Shown one piece after another: positions 52,421 to 61,762 of a stretch of DNA of 64,000 nt. The stretch is from positions 310,001 to 374,000 of the forward strand of contig JAGIAH010000001.1 of NCBI GenBank assembly GCA_017744915.1, given 5' to 3'. Below the pieces are notes generated by a model that worked only from the letters and a program-made list of their open reading frames with translations, was not told the origin of the DNA and searched no databases. Each line of letters opens with the position of its first letter. Positions within the stretch are counted from its first letter, which is position 1. A program made the position numbers and the translations under genes. Source of the DNA: Agrobacterium tumefaciens (GTDB lineage Bacteria; Pseudomonadota; Alphaproteobacteria; Rhizobiales; Rhizobiaceae).

Positions 52421-54418
52421 ATGTTCTCGAAAATACTGATCGCCAATCGCGGCGAAATCGCCTGCCGCATCATCCGCACCGCCTGCGGCATGGGCATCCG
52501 CACAGTGGCGGTCTATTCGGATGCCGACCGAAACGCCATGCATGTGGCGCTGGCCGATGAGGCCATCGGTATCGGTCCCGCGCCGGCGCGCGCCTCCTAT
52601 CTCGATGCGGAAAAAATCATCGCGGCGGCAAAAATAACCGGCGCGGAGGCGATCCATCCGGGTTACGGCTTTCTCTCCGAGAACGCCGCGTTCGCCGAAG
52701 CCTGTGCCGCCGCAGGGTTCGTTTTCATCGGCCCGCCGCCACAAGCAATCCGCGCCATGGGCGGAAAGAGCGAGGCGAAGGCGCTGATGGCGAAGGCTGG
52801 CGTTCCCGTCGTGCCGGGTTATCACGGCGATGAGCAGGCGGAGAAACGGCTGGCAAGCGAGGCCGACAAGATCGGTTATCCGGTGCTGCTCAAGGCGTCT
52901 GCCGGCGGCGGCGGCAAGGGCATGCGTGTCGTCCGGCAGAAGCGCGACTTTGCGGCGGAGCTTGCCGGTGCCAAACGCGAAGCGCTGGCCGCCTTCGGCA
53001 ATGACCGCATGCTGATCGAAAAATATCTGGAGCGGCCACGCCATGTGGAAGTGCAGGTCTTTGCCGATGGCCATGGCACCTGCGTTTCGCTTTTCGAGCG
53101 CGATTGCTCGATCCAACGCCGGCACCAGAAGGTGATAGAGGAGGCCCCCGCCCCCGGCCTGCCGGACGAGCTTCGGCAGCGCATGTATGAGGCAGCGGTC
53201 GCCGCCGCCCGCGCCATCGATTATCGCGGTGCGGGAACAGTGGAATTCCTGCTCGACCCGTCCGGCGATTTCTATTTCATGGAAATGAATACCAGGCTTC
53301 AGGTCGAACATCCGGTGACGGAATATATTACCGGCCTCGATCTGGTCGAATGGCAGGTCCGTGTCGCCAATGGCGAAGCGCTGCCGGAAGACTGGGCCGA
53401 TCTCCGCATCAATGGCCACGCCATCGAGGCCCGCATCTATGCCGAAGACCCGGCGCATGATTTCCTGCCGTCGATCGGCACAGTCAGCCATCTCGTCTTT
53501 CCGGATGAAAGCCCTCACCTCAGGATAGACAGCGGCATTCGTGCCGACGACGCCATCACCGTGCATTACGATCCGATGATCGCCAAGCTGATCGTCTGGG
53601 ACACGGACCGCCCCTCCGCCGTGCGACGGCTGCGGCTTGCGCTGGAAAAACTGGCGATCTGCGGCGTGACCAGCAATGCCGCCTTCCTGACGCGGCTTGC
53701 CGGGCTCGATGCCTTTGCTGCCGCCGATCTCGATACCGGCTTCATAACCCGTAACGAGGCAGTGCTTTTTGCCTCCGCCGCCACGGATGAGAACCGGATC
53801 GCCATGGCCGCGCTCGGCCTGCTGCTGTCGCGGCGGAAAACCGGCAATATCCATTCCCGACCACCGGCCGATCCCCATAGCCCATGGAACACCACCAACG
53901 CCTTTCGCCTCAACGCACCGGCGCGGGAGAACCTGCATTTAATATTCGATCACCAGCCGCACGAGGTCGGGGTCTCGCATGAGGCGGACGGTTTTTCACT
54001 GGAGATCGGCACGCGGACCATCAGCACCTGTGGCAAGCTCTCGGACGACGGTGAATTACAGGCGACCGTGGGCGACGGGAAAAGGCAGGGCCATTTCTTT
54101 GCCGAAGGTAACAGCCACGCGCTTTTTCTGGGTGGCGAGCACTATCGCATCAGCCAGCCGGACCCCGTCGATATTGCGGATTCCTCCACTCATACCGGTG
54201 GTCTGGAAGCGCCCATGCCCGGCGTCGTCCGCGCATTGCTCAGCGAGAACGGAGCGGCGGTTGAAGCCGGCGCGGCGCTGGTGGTGATGGAGGCGATGAA
54301 AATGGAGCACACGATCCGCGCGCCGGCGAAAGGCATCGTCACCGCCATCAATTGCGCCGAAGGCGATATGGTCGCGGCCGGCGCGGTGCTGGTGGATTTC
54401 GAGCCGGAGGGCGCGTGA
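52421..54418 (+). CDS. liuD: Methylcrotonyl-CoA carboxylase, biotin-containing (alpha) subunit
   Basis: A 665-residue biotin carboxylase plus biotin carrier. The N-terminal ILIANRGEIACRIIRTA, GYGFLSENAAFA, ATP-grasp loop KASAGGGGKGMR and active-site EMNTRLQVEHPVTE mark the carboxylase part (about residues 1-450). The carrier domain at the end has biotinyl Lys627 in MEAMKMEHT. Partner of the preceding gene. Start at 52421 with GAGG upstream, eight bases after the beta stop. Confidence 0.95.
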   Translation: MFSKILIANRGEIACRIIRTACGMGIRTVAVYSDADRNAMHVALADEAIGIGPAPARASYLDAEKIIAAAKITGAEAIHPGYGFLSENAAFAEACAAAGFVFIGPPPQAIRAMGGKSEAKALMAKAGVPVVPGYHGDEQAEKRLASEADKIGYPVLLKASAGGGGKGMRVVRQKRDFAAELAGAKREALAAFGNDRMLIEKYLERPRHVEVQVFADGHGTCVSLFERDCSIQRRHQKVIEEAPAPGLPDELRQRMYEAAVAAARAIDYRGAGTVEFLLDPSGDFYFMEMNTRLQVEHPVTEYITGLDLVEWQVRVANGEALPEDWADLRINGHAIEARIYAEDPAHDFLPSIGTVSHLVFPDESPHLRIDSGIRADDAITVHYDPMIAKLIVWDTDRPSAVRRLRLALEKLAICGVTSNAAFLTRLAGLDAFAAADLDTGFITRNEAVLFASAATDENRIAMAALGLLLSRRKTGNIHSRPPADPHSPWNTTNAFRLNAPARENLHLIFDHQPHEVGVSHEADGFSLEIGTRTISTCGKLSDDGELQATVGDGKRQGHFFAEGNSHALFLGGEHYRISQPDPVDIADSSTHTGGLEAPMPGVVRALLSENGAAVEAGAALVVMEAMKMEHTIRAPAKGIVTAINCAEGDMVAAGAVLVDFEPEGA

Positions 54419-54419
54419 G

Positions 54420-55346
54420 ATGAACTGGCCCCGCAGCGTGAAGATCGTCGAGGTGGGCGCGCGTGACGGCCTGCAGAACGAAAGCGCCGAGATTTCCACC
54501 GCCATCAGGATCGAGCTGATTGAGCGGCTGGCCACGGCGGGATTGGCGGCGGTCGAGGCGGGCGCCTTCGTGTCGCCGAAAAAGGTTCCGCAAATGGCGG
54601 ATTCGGCGGCGGTGTTTCGGGGTCTCCAACAGCGACCCGGCACTGCCTATCCGGCGCTCGTTCCCAATATGAAAGGTTTCGAAGCCGCCCTTGAGGCAGG
54701 CGTGACGGAAATCGCCGTTTTCGTCTCCGCATCCGAAGGCTTCAGCCAACATAATATCGGCTGCTCGCGCGCCGAAAGCCTTGAACGCCTGCGTGATGTC
54801 GCGGAGGCAGCAGCTGGCAGAAACATCCTTGTGCGCGGTTACGTCTCCTGCATCGCAGGCTGCCCCTATGACGGCGCGGTGGCACCCGACGAGGTGGCCG
54901 CGATGGCCGAGGCGCTTGTCGCCATGGGTTGTTACGAAATCTCCCTCGGCGATACGATCGGCGTCGGCACGGCCGGCCTGATCCGCAAGGTCATCGAACG
55001 GGTATCCGCCCGCATCCCGCGCGAAAAAATCGCCATGCATTTCCATGACACCTATGGGCAGGGCGTCGCCAATGTGCTGGCCTCGCTTGAGGAAGGCATA
55101 ATCGTCTTTGACAGTTCCGTGGCGGGGCTCGGCGGCTGCCCCTTCGCGCCGGGCGCAAGCGGCAATGTCGCGACCGAAGATGTCGTTTATCTCTTGCAGG
55201 GGCTTGGCATCGAAACCGGTGTCGACCTGATGGCGGTGGCGAAGACCGGGGACTGGATCGGCCGGCATCTGGGCAGGCCGAATGCGGCGCGCGCCGGCAA
55301 GGCCCTGCTTGCCGCAAAGAGGGAGGGAAATGCGCATGGCGGATGA
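54420..55346 (+). CDS. liuE: Hydroxymethylglutaryl-CoA lyase
   Basis: A 308-residue HMG-CoA lyase that splits HMG-CoA to acetoacetate and acetyl-CoA, last step of leucine breakdown. Visible motifs are VEVGARDGLQNE near residue 11 (metal Asp), MHFHDTYGQGVAN near 204 with the metal His residues, and the catalytic loop VAGLGGCPFAPGASGN near 240 with the essential Cys. The ATG lies one base after the preceding stop. The upstream enzyme in the pathway, the hydratase, is encoded next. Confidence 0.95.
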   Translation: MNWPRSVKIVEVGARDGLQNESAEISTAIRIELIERLATAGLAAVEAGAFVSPKKVPQMADSAAVFRGLQQRPGTAYPALVPNMKGFEAALEAGVTEIAVFVSASEGFSQHNIGCSRAESLERLRDVAEAAAGRNILVRGYVSCIAGCPYDGAVAPDEVAAMAEALVAMGCYEISLGDTIGVGTAGLIRKVIERVSARIPREKIAMHFHDTYGQGVANVLASLEEGIIVFDSSVAGLGGCPFAPGASGNVATEDVVYLLQGLGIETGVDLMAVAKTGDWIGRHLGRPNAARAGKALLAAKREGNAHGG

Positions 55347-56106
55347 GTTGTTGAGCGAGACACACCAGGATGTTCTGTGGCTGACGCTCAACCGGCCAGA
55401 GGTGCACAACGCCCTGAATGCTGCAATGACGGATGCATTGACGGCCGCAATCCGGAAGGCATCCGGCGACGACGGCCTGCGCGCCGTGGTGATAACGGCG
55501 GCAGGCGACCGCAGCTTCTGCTCCGGGGCCGACCTGAAGGAGAGCGCGGGCGGCATGTTCCTTTCACGGGACGGAACGAACCCCATCGCCGACGTGATGC
55601 GCGCCATCGAGGGCTGTGACAAACCGGTCATTGCCCGCATCAATGGCCGGGTTCTGGCCGGCGGGCTCGGCCTTGTCGCCGCCTGCGACCTTGCCTATGC
55701 CGCCGATCATGCGGAATTCGGCCTGCCGGAAGTGCGGGTCGGGCTTTTCCCGGCCATGGTGGCGGCGCAGCTTCTGGCGAAAATACCCATGAACCGGCTT
55801 CAGGAAATGGCCTATCTCGGCCTGCCGATCACCGCTGTCGAAGCCCACCGCCTTGGTCTCATCAATCGCGTCGTGCCATCGGCTGAACTCGACGGCGTGG
55901 TCGAGGCGGTTCTCGCCCTCCTGCGGCAGAATGCGCCGGGCGCCATCGCAGCCGGAAAGACGGCCCTGCAGACGATGCGCCGTATGCCATCCCGCGAGCG
56001 GCTCGCTTTTGCCGAAGGCGTCATTGCAACAATCAGCGGCAGCGACGAGGCGCGGGAGGGGCGGCTCGCCTTTGCCGAAAAAAGGAAACCGCTCTGGGTG
56101 AAATGA
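55336..56106 (+). CDS. liuC: Enoyl-CoA hydratase, probable methylglutaconyl-CoA hydratase
   Basis: A 256-residue crotonase-family protein. The oxyanion-hole segments are SFCSGADLKE near residue 58 and NGRVLAGGLGLVAACDLAYA near 98; FGLPEVRVGLFPAMVA follows, where the catalytic Glu is expected (PEVRVG). The operon makes methylglutaconyl-CoA the likely substrate, giving HMG-CoA. I start at 55336, eight bases after GGGAGGG; the ATG at 55330 is too close. Overlaps the lyase gene by 11 bases. Confidence 0.88.
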   Translation: MADELLSETHQDVLWLTLNRPEVHNALNAAMTDALTAAIRKASGDDGLRAVVITAAGDRSFCSGADLKESAGGMFLSRDGTNPIADVMRAIEGCDKPVIARINGRVLAGGLGLVAACDLAYAADHAEFGLPEVRVGLFPAMVAAQLLAKIPMNRLQEMAYLGLPITAVEAHRLGLINRVVPSAELDGVVEAVLALLRQNAPGAIAAGKTALQTMRRMPSRERLAFAEGVIATISGSDEAREGRLAFAEKRKPLWVK

Positions 56107-56238
56107 CTACCGTGCTTTTCGAACGCCGCCATCGGCTCAATCGATATAAATCCGATGCGTCCGTTGACCCCGTTCAGCAAATCGCGTTCTATCCAGCACC
56201 TTTCGCCGGACGGCGATCGGGGAGCCGGAGGAGACCCT

Positions 56239-57117
56239 ATGCGCCTTGTTAAAACCGTCGCCGAATTGCGGGATGCGATTGCCGCCTTTCGCCGCGAGGG
56301 CAAGACGATCGGCTTCGTACCGACCATGGGTTTTCTCCATATCGGCCACCTCACACTGGTTGCCAAAGCCAGGGCGGAAAACGACGTCACGGTGGTCTCG
56401 ATCTTCGTCAACCCGCTGCAATTCGGGGCGAATGAAGATCTGGCCCGTTATCCGCGCAACCTCGCCCGCGACAGCGCGCTTTTAGAGGAAGCGGGCGTCG
56501 ATATTCTCTTCGCGCCCGAAGTCTCGGAAATGTATCCACGCCCGATGTCGACGGTTGTGGATGTGCCCGAACTGGGCAGCCAGCTGGAAGGCGCGGTGCG
56601 ACCGGGGCACTTTGCCGGTGTCACAACGGTCGTGACCAAGCTTTTTAATCTCGTCCAGCCGGATGCCGCCTATTTTGGCGAAAAGGACTATCAGCAGGTG
56701 ACGCTGATCCGCCGCATGGTCGAAGACCTTGCCCAGCCGGTGCGGGTCGTGCCCGTCGCCACGGTGCGGGAGGCGGATGGGCTCGCCTGTTCTTCGCGCA
56801 ATGTCTATCTGAGCCCCGAGGAACGCGCCGCCGCCGTCATCGTGCCGCGCGCACTCGAAGAGGCGGAACGGCTTTATAATGAGGGCTTCGACAACCCGGC
56901 AACCTTCGAAGCGGCAATAGAAAAATTCATCGCCGCCGAGCCGCTGGCATCGCCGGAAGTGGTCGCGGTGCGCGATCCCGATACGCTCGCCCCCATCGCC
57001 TCATTGCAGGCGAGCGCCGTGCTTGTGGCGCTGTTCGTGCGGGTCGGCAGCACGAGGCTTCTCGACAACCGCGTCATCGGGCGCGACAGGATCGGTCAAC
57101 GGGAGGCTGCCCAATGA
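56239..57117 (+). CDS. panC: Pantothenate synthetase
   Basis: A 292-residue pantoate-beta-alanine ligase. The ATP-binding motif is [14 protein letters not shown] near residue 28, with the second motif FGEKDYQQ near 148 and [12 protein letters not shown] near 183. It joins pantoate and beta-alanine to make pantothenate. ATG at 56239 with GGAGGAGA upstream. The 132 bases before it separate it from the leucine operon and may hold a promoter. Overlaps panB by four bases. Confidence 0.95.
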   Translation: MRLVKTVAELRDAIAAFRREGKTIGFVPTMGFLHIGHLTLVAKARAENDVTVVSIFVNPLQFGANEDLARYPRNLARDSALLEEAGVDILFAPEVSEMYPRPMSTVVDVPELGSQLEGAVRPGHFAGVTTVVTKLFNLVQPDAAYFGEKDYQQVTLIRRMVEDLAQPVRVVPVATVREADGLACSSRNVYLSPEERAAAVIVPRALEEAERLYNEGFDNPATFEAAIEKFIAAEPLASPEVVAVRDPDTLAPIASLQASAVLVALFVRVGSTRLLDNRVIGRDRIGQREAAQ

Positions 57118-57953
57118 GCGCCCATGGAAAACACAAGCGGCTGACGACGGCCTCCATCCGCCAGATGAAAGGCGAGGCGCGCATCGTCTGCCTCACCGCC
57201 TATACGACGCCGATCGCCCGGCTGCTCGATCCGCATTGCGACCTGCTGCTTGTGGGCGATTCCGTGGGCATGGTGCTTTACGGCATGGAGACGACGGTCA
57301 GCGTCACACTGGACATGATGATCGCCCATGGCCGGGCCGTCATGCGCGGCGTCGAACATGCCTGCGTCATTGTCGATCTTCCCTTTGGAACCTACCAGGA
57401 ATCCAAGGAACAGGCCTTCCGCAACGCGGTGCGGCTGATGCAGGAGACTGGCTGCGATGGCGTGAAGCTGGAGGGTGGCGAAGAAATGGCCGAGACCATC
57501 GCCTTTCTCGTCGCGCGCGGCATTCCCGTCTTCGGCCATGTCGGGCTGATGCCCCAGCTCGTCCACACCGCCGGCGGCTTCCGCTCGCTCGGCCATTCGG
57601 ATGCGGAAACGCAGAAAATCTGGCGCGACGCGATTGCGGTCGATCAGGCCGGCGCCTTCGCCATCGTTGTTGAAGGCACCGTCGAACCGCTTGCCCGCGA
57701 ACTGACCGAAAAACTCGCAGCCCCCACCATCGGCATCGGCGCATCGCCGGCCTGTGACGGGCAGGTGCTGGTTTCCGACGATATGCTCGGGCTTTTTTCC
57801 GATTTCAAACCAAAATTCGTGAAACGTTACGCCGATCTCGGCACCGCGGCTTCAGAAGCCGCAGCGGCTTATGCCGATGAGGTGCGCTCCGGCGCGTTTC
57901 CGGGGCCGGAGCATACGTTTCAGGTGCGCCGGCGGTCGCCTTCGGGGGAGTGA
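57114..57953 (+). CDS. panB: 3-methyl-2-oxobutanoate hydroxymethyltransferase
   Basis: A 279-residue (beta/alpha)8 enzyme making ketopantoate from 2-oxoisovalerate and methylene-tetrahydrofolate. Motifs are [12 protein letters not shown] near residue 24, [16 protein letters not shown] near 45 (magnesium Asp) and [10 protein letters not shown] near 118, with the catalytic Glu in [10 protein letters not shown] near 183. Translationally coupled to panC. Its substrate is the same keto acid of valine that the bkd complex oxidises. Confidence 0.95.
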   Translation: MSAHGKHKRLTTASIRQMKGEARIVCLTAYTTPIARLLDPHCDLLLVGDSVGMVLYGMETTVSVTLDMMIAHGRAVMRGVEHACVIVDLPFGTYQESKEQAFRNAVRLMQETGCDGVKLEGGEEMAETIAFLVARGIPVFGHVGLMPQLVHTAGGFRSLGHSDAETQKIWRDAIAVDQAGAFAIVVEGTVEPLARELTEKLAAPTIGIGASPACDGQVLVSDDMLGLFSDFKPKFVKRYADLGTAASEAAAAYADEVRSGAFPGPEHTFQVRRRSPSGE

Positions 57954-57965
57954 GGCAACCAAAAC

Positions 57966-58066
57966 CTTCACCTTCGTCATGCTCGGGCCTGTCCCGAGCA
58001 TCTGCTACCCATCGACTTTGTAAAATCTTGGCAGATCCTCGGCACAAGGCCGAGGATGACGTCGCG
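57966..58066. repeat. RIME-like palindromic mosaic element
   Basis: Two palindromic units, ATGCTCGGG/CCCGAGCAT and TCCTCGGC/GCCGAGGA, with the whole about 100 bases flanked by GTCATGCTCGG and its near complement CCGAGGATGAC. It lies between the converging panB and rhaI genes. No gene is seen in 57954-58122. Confidence 0.7.
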
Positions 58067-58122
58067 TTTGAGGCAAGGTTTGTAAGCGGCTCAACTCCCA
58101 CCCATCATCTCAAACCACGCCC

Positions 58123-59415
58123 CTAAACGATACCCCCGCTACCGCCAACCGAAGCCGGACGTTCCGCCGCCACCCGCTTGCGATAACCGCTCGCCCGGTA
58201 AGTCGCGACCGGATCGATCGCGCCGCCGGCCAGTTGCCGGGCCTGCGCAAGGATCGGCTCGACATCGGTACGGTAGGCCCGCTTCAGCGTATCGGAAGCC
58301 ATCAGCGCGTCATTGTCCTGCTGGTAGCCATCGAGAGCCGCGCGATCCACCAGCAAGGCCTGCGCATAGGCGCGGCGGATTTCATTGGCGCTGGAGATCA
58401 GGCTTTCGATCGGATCGGTCACATTGTGCGACTGGTCGATCATATGGGCCGGATGGAAACCCTTCACGCCGCGATGTTCGGCATCCACCAGCTCGTTGAA
58501 AACCAGGAACAGGCGGTAAGGCTCGATCGAGCCGGCATCCAGATCGTCATCGCCATATTTGCTGTCGTTGAAATGGAAACCACCGAGCTTGCCGAACTGA
58601 ATGAGCCGGGCAACGATCATCTCGATATTGGTGTTCGGCGCATGGTGGCCGAGATCGACGAGGCAGAAGGCCTTTTCACCGAGCGTATTGGCGATCAGGT
58701 AATTGGTGCCCCAATCCTGCACGACGGTGGAATAAAAGGCCGGCTCATACATCTTGTGTTCGGAAAAGATGCGCCAGTCATCCGGCAGTGCCTTGTAGAT
58801 ATCGGCCATGCCGGCGAGATAACGCTCGAAGCTTCTGGTGAAGTTGCTCTGGCCCGGGAAGTTCGAACCATCGCCCACCCACACCGTCAGCGCCTTGGAG
58901 CCGATGGCGTTACCGATTTCGATACATTCGATGTTGTGCTCAACCGCCTGCCTGCGCGTGGCGGCGTCCGTGTGGCTGAGCGAACCATATTTGTAGGAAT
59001 TGCTCTGGCCCGGCGCATCCGAAAAGGTGTTGGAGTTCATGGCGTCGAAGCCGAGACCCAGCGCGTCGGCATGGGCTTTCAATCGCTTCGGGTCTTCCTT
59101 GTCCCACGGAATATGCAGGGAGACGTTGGGCGTTGCCCGCGTCAGCTGGTTGATGACGGCGCAATCGTCCAGCTTGTCGAAAATGCCGCGTGGCTCCCCC
59201 GTGCCCGGAAAGCGGGCAAAGCGCGTGCCGCCCGTGCCGACGCCCCACGAAGGCACGGCGACGAAAAATTCCGCCACCTTGGCCGTAACGGCATCGATGT
59301 CGATGTTGCGACGCGCAAGCTGGTTGCCCAGCGCCCGATAATCGTCCTTCTGTGCGCCGGCGCGCTTTTCGTTTTCGGCCGCGATCACATCGGCGGCGAT
59401 TTTCGTCTCGGTCAT
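58123..59415 (-). CDS. rhaI: L-rhamnose isomerase, rhizobial/Pseudomonas stutzeri type
   Basis: A 430-residue metal-dependent sugar isomerase turning L-rhamnose into L-rhamnulose. Length and sequence type fit the Pseudomonas stutzeri/rhizobial enzyme, not E. coli RhaA. Metal-site segments include IFSEHKMYEPAFYS, LVDLGHHAPNTNIEM and GFHFNDSKYGDDDLDAG. ATG at 59415 with GGGGAGGAAGAG upstream; the ATG six codons earlier lacks a ribosome site. Second gene of the leftward rha unit, 50 bases after rhaD. Confidence 0.93.
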   Translation of the reverse strand: MTETKIAADVIAAENEKRAGAQKDDYRALGNQLARRNIDIDAVTAKVAEFFVAVPSWGVGTGGTRFARFPGTGEPRGIFDKLDDCAVINQLTRATPNVSLHIPWDKEDPKRLKAHADALGLGFDAMNSNTFSDAPGQSNSYKYGSLSHTDAATRRQAVEHNIECIEIGNAIGSKALTVWVGDGSNFPGQSNFTRSFERYLAGMADIYKALPDDWRIFSEHKMYEPAFYSTVVQDWGTNYLIANTLGEKAFCLVDLGHHAPNTNIEMIVARLIQFGKLGGFHFNDSKYGDDDLDAGSIEPYRLFLVFNELVDAEHRGVKGFHPAHMIDQSHNVTDPIESLISSANEIRRAYAQALLVDRAALDGYQQDNDALMASDTLKRAYRTDVEPILAQARQLAGGAIDPVATYRASGYRKRVAAERPASVGGSGGIV

Positions 59416-59465
59416 CTCTTCCTCCCCGGTCATCCCGGCGGTGCCCCGCCTGTCACCGTCCCCTA

Positions 59466-61562
59466 TTATCGCGTAAAACTCTGCGCATTACCGGCATCGA
59501 CATTGATGATGTTGCCGGTCGATTTGGCGGAAGCGTCGGACGCCAGGAAGTAGATCGCTTCGGCGATATCTTCCGGAAACACATTGAGCTTCAGCATCGA
59601 GCGCTTGCGGTAATGTTCCTCAAGATCAGTCACCTCGATCTTGGAGGAGGCCGCGCGCTGTTCACGCCACTCGCCGCTCCAGATTTTCGAGCCGCGCAGC
59701 ACGGCGTCGGGATTGACGGTGTTGACGCGAATGCCGGCTTCCGCCCCTTCGAGCGCAAGGCAACGGGCGAGATGAATTTCCGCAGCCTTGGCCGTGCAAT
59801 AGGCCGATGCATTGGGCGAAGAAGCAAGGCCGTTCTTGGAAGCGACGAAGACGACGTTGCCACCGAGATTCTGCCGCCGCAGCAGCCGGAACGCTTCTCG
59901 CGAGACGAGGAAATAACCGGTGGCGAGAATGTCGATATTCTTGTTCCACATGGCAAGCGTCGTATCTTCCACCGGAGCGGAAGAAGCGATGCCGGCATTG
60001 GAAACGAGAATATCCACGCCGCCGAATTCCACGCTCGCTTCCGCGAAAGCGGAAATGACCGCATCTTCCTGCGTCACGTCAAGCTTGACGGTGCGCACCG
60101 CGTCAGTGCTGTAACGCTTGGCAAAATCGCCCCTGGCAGCCTCCAGCGCGGCTTCGTCAATATCGGCCAGAACCACGCAGGCACCCTCGCCCGCCAACCG
60201 TTCCGCCGTTGCCCGGCCGATGCCACCTGCGCCACCGGTGACGAAGGCCACCCGGCCGGCAAGGCTTTTTGGCTTCGGCATGCGCTGCAGCTTTGCTTCT
60301 TCCAGCAGCCAATATTCGATATCGAAGGCTTCCTGCTCCGGCAGGCCCTGATAGTCCGACACGGTGGATGCACCGCGCATGACGTTGATCGCGTTCACGT
60401 AGAATTCGCCGGCGATGCGGGCGGTGGCCTTGTCCTTGGCAAAGGACAACATGCCGACACCGGGGATCAGGAAGATCACCGGGTTCGGATCGCGCATTTT
60501 TGGCGAGTTATCGTGGCGGCAGGCCTCGTAATAGCGGCTGTAGTCGGCGCGGTAAGCCTCAAGCGCTTTGTCCAGACCAGCCGTCAGCGCGTCCACATCG
60601 GGTTTCGCGGTATCGAGATCGAGGATCAGCGGACGGATTTTTGTGCGCAGGAAATGGTCGGGGCAGGATGTGCCGAGGTTCCCAAGCGGCTTCAGGTCCT
60701 TCGAATTGACGAATTCCAGAACTGCATCCTGATCGTCGAAATGACCGAGCTTGCGCTCCTCGCGGCCGATGCGGCCACGGATTTCCGGCATCAGCCGGGC
60801 GGCAACGGCGCGGCGTTCGGCCACCGGCAGGCTTTTGGCCACCGCACCACCGAAAATTACCTTGCCTTCGGTCTTCGCCGCAAACCATTCGATCGCCCTG
60901 TTGATGATGGCAAGCGTCAGTTCGTAGCAGGCCTTGGCGTCATTATCCCAGGTGAAGAGACCGTGGCTTTCCAGCACGACGCCCTTGGCCTTGGGGTTGG
61001 CCTTGACGAAAGCCTCCAGATCGAGCCCCAGCTGGAAACCGGGGCGACGCCAGGGCAGCCAGCCGATCTCATCGCCGAAAATCTGCTGCGTCAGCTCCTT
61101 TGAGTTCTTCGAAGCGGCAATCGCGATGATCGCGTCCGGATGCATGTGATCGACGTGATCATAAGGCACGAAACCATGCAGCGGCGTATCGATGGAGGCG
61201 GCGCGCGGGTTGAGATTGAAGGTGCAGTGCGGCAGGAAACCGACCATGCGGTCTTCATCCTCGACACCCTTGTAGATGCCCTTCAACGCTTCCAGCTTGT
61301 CGAGATAAAGCGTGGCGAAACCGTCCAGCTTGATGGTGCCGACATCACCGCCGGAGCCCTTCACCCACATGACGCGGACCTTCTCACCGGTCAGCGGATC
61401 GGCCTCCGGCACCTTCGCGGACGTATTGCCGCCGCCGTAATTGGTGATGCGCTTATCGGCGCCCAGCAGATTGGAGCGGTAAAGCAGCTTGCCGGGCTCA
61501 TCGAGCGTTTTGGCGTAAGCATCGTCCCAACGGCTTTCGAGAAGGCGGGATTTACCCGTCAT
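59466..61562 (-). CDS. rhaD: Bifunctional rhamnulose aldolase/lactaldehyde-type dehydrogenase RhaD
   Basis: A 698-residue fusion. Residues about 1-400 are a class II aldolase domain (GGGNTSAKV near 44, HPDAIIAIA near 142), and residues about 425-698 a short-chain dehydrogenase (GRVAFVTGGAGGIGRATAERL, SNAGIASSAP, YCTAKAAEIHLARCL). In rhizobia RhaD cleaves rhamnulose or its phosphate to a C3 unit and lactaldehyde, and the dehydrogenase half oxidises or reduces the product. ATG at 61562 with GGGAGGAAGAC upstream. First gene of the leftward rha unit, divergent from rhaR. Confidence 0.93.
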   Translation of the reverse strand: MTGKSRLLESRWDDAYAKTLDEPGKLLYRSNLLGADKRITNYGGGNTSAKVPEADPLTGEKVRVMWVKGSGGDVGTIKLDGFATLYLDKLEALKGIYKGVEDEDRMVGFLPHCTFNLNPRAASIDTPLHGFVPYDHVDHMHPDAIIAIAASKNSKELTQQIFGDEIGWLPWRRPGFQLGLDLEAFVKANPKAKGVVLESHGLFTWDNDAKACYELTLAIINRAIEWFAAKTEGKVIFGGAVAKSLPVAERRAVAARLMPEIRGRIGREERKLGHFDDQDAVLEFVNSKDLKPLGNLGTSCPDHFLRTKIRPLILDLDTAKPDVDALTAGLDKALEAYRADYSRYYEACRHDNSPKMRDPNPVIFLIPGVGMLSFAKDKATARIAGEFYVNAINVMRGASTVSDYQGLPEQEAFDIEYWLLEEAKLQRMPKPKSLAGRVAFVTGGAGGIGRATAERLAGEGACVVLADIDEAALEAARGDFAKRYSTDAVRTVKLDVTQEDAVISAFAEASVEFGGVDILVSNAGIASSAPVEDTTLAMWNKNIDILATGYFLVSREAFRLLRRQNLGGNVVFVASKNGLASSPNASAYCTAKAAEIHLARCLALEGAEAGIRVNTVNPDAVLRGSKIWSGEWREQRAASSKIEVTDLEEHYRKRSMLKLNVFPEDIAEAIYFLASDASAKSTGNIINVDAGNAQSFTR

Positions 61563-61650
61563 GTCTTCCTCCCACATCTATGTGCATTCGCGGAGCCGAC
61601 ACCGGCCCGCCTCCTTTGATGGCAGGTATCGCGCATCCAAAAGCACAATG

Positions 61651-61744
61651 TCAATCAAAAACGATCATAAATTTTCATGTTGCAGCGCGATATTGATTAA
61701 TTTGATCGTTCTTGATTGACAACGTAAAGAGATTGCGAATAAAT
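61651..61744. promoter_or_regulatory. rhaR: rhaD-rhaR divergent operator and promoter
   Basis: TCAATCAAAAACGATCA (61651-61667) and TGATCGTTCTTGATTGA (61703-61719) are inverted copies matching at 16 of 17 positions, 35 bases apart. Each arm runs into a TTGACA: rightward at 61716-61721 with AATAAA 16 bases on, leftward at about 61651-61646. Repressor binding to either arm would cover the -35 of the gene on that side. Confidence 0.75.
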
Positions 61745-61762
61745 CACGGTCAGGAGGACCCC

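Noticed and set aside
52403-53938. A 511-codon leftward frame over the methylcrotonyl-CoA carboxylase alpha gene
   Set aside because: Shadow of a gene whose motifs are all on the other strand.
59352-61103. A 583-codon forward frame over rhaD
   Set aside because: Complement of the RhaD coding sequence, with low-complexity charged composition and no family.
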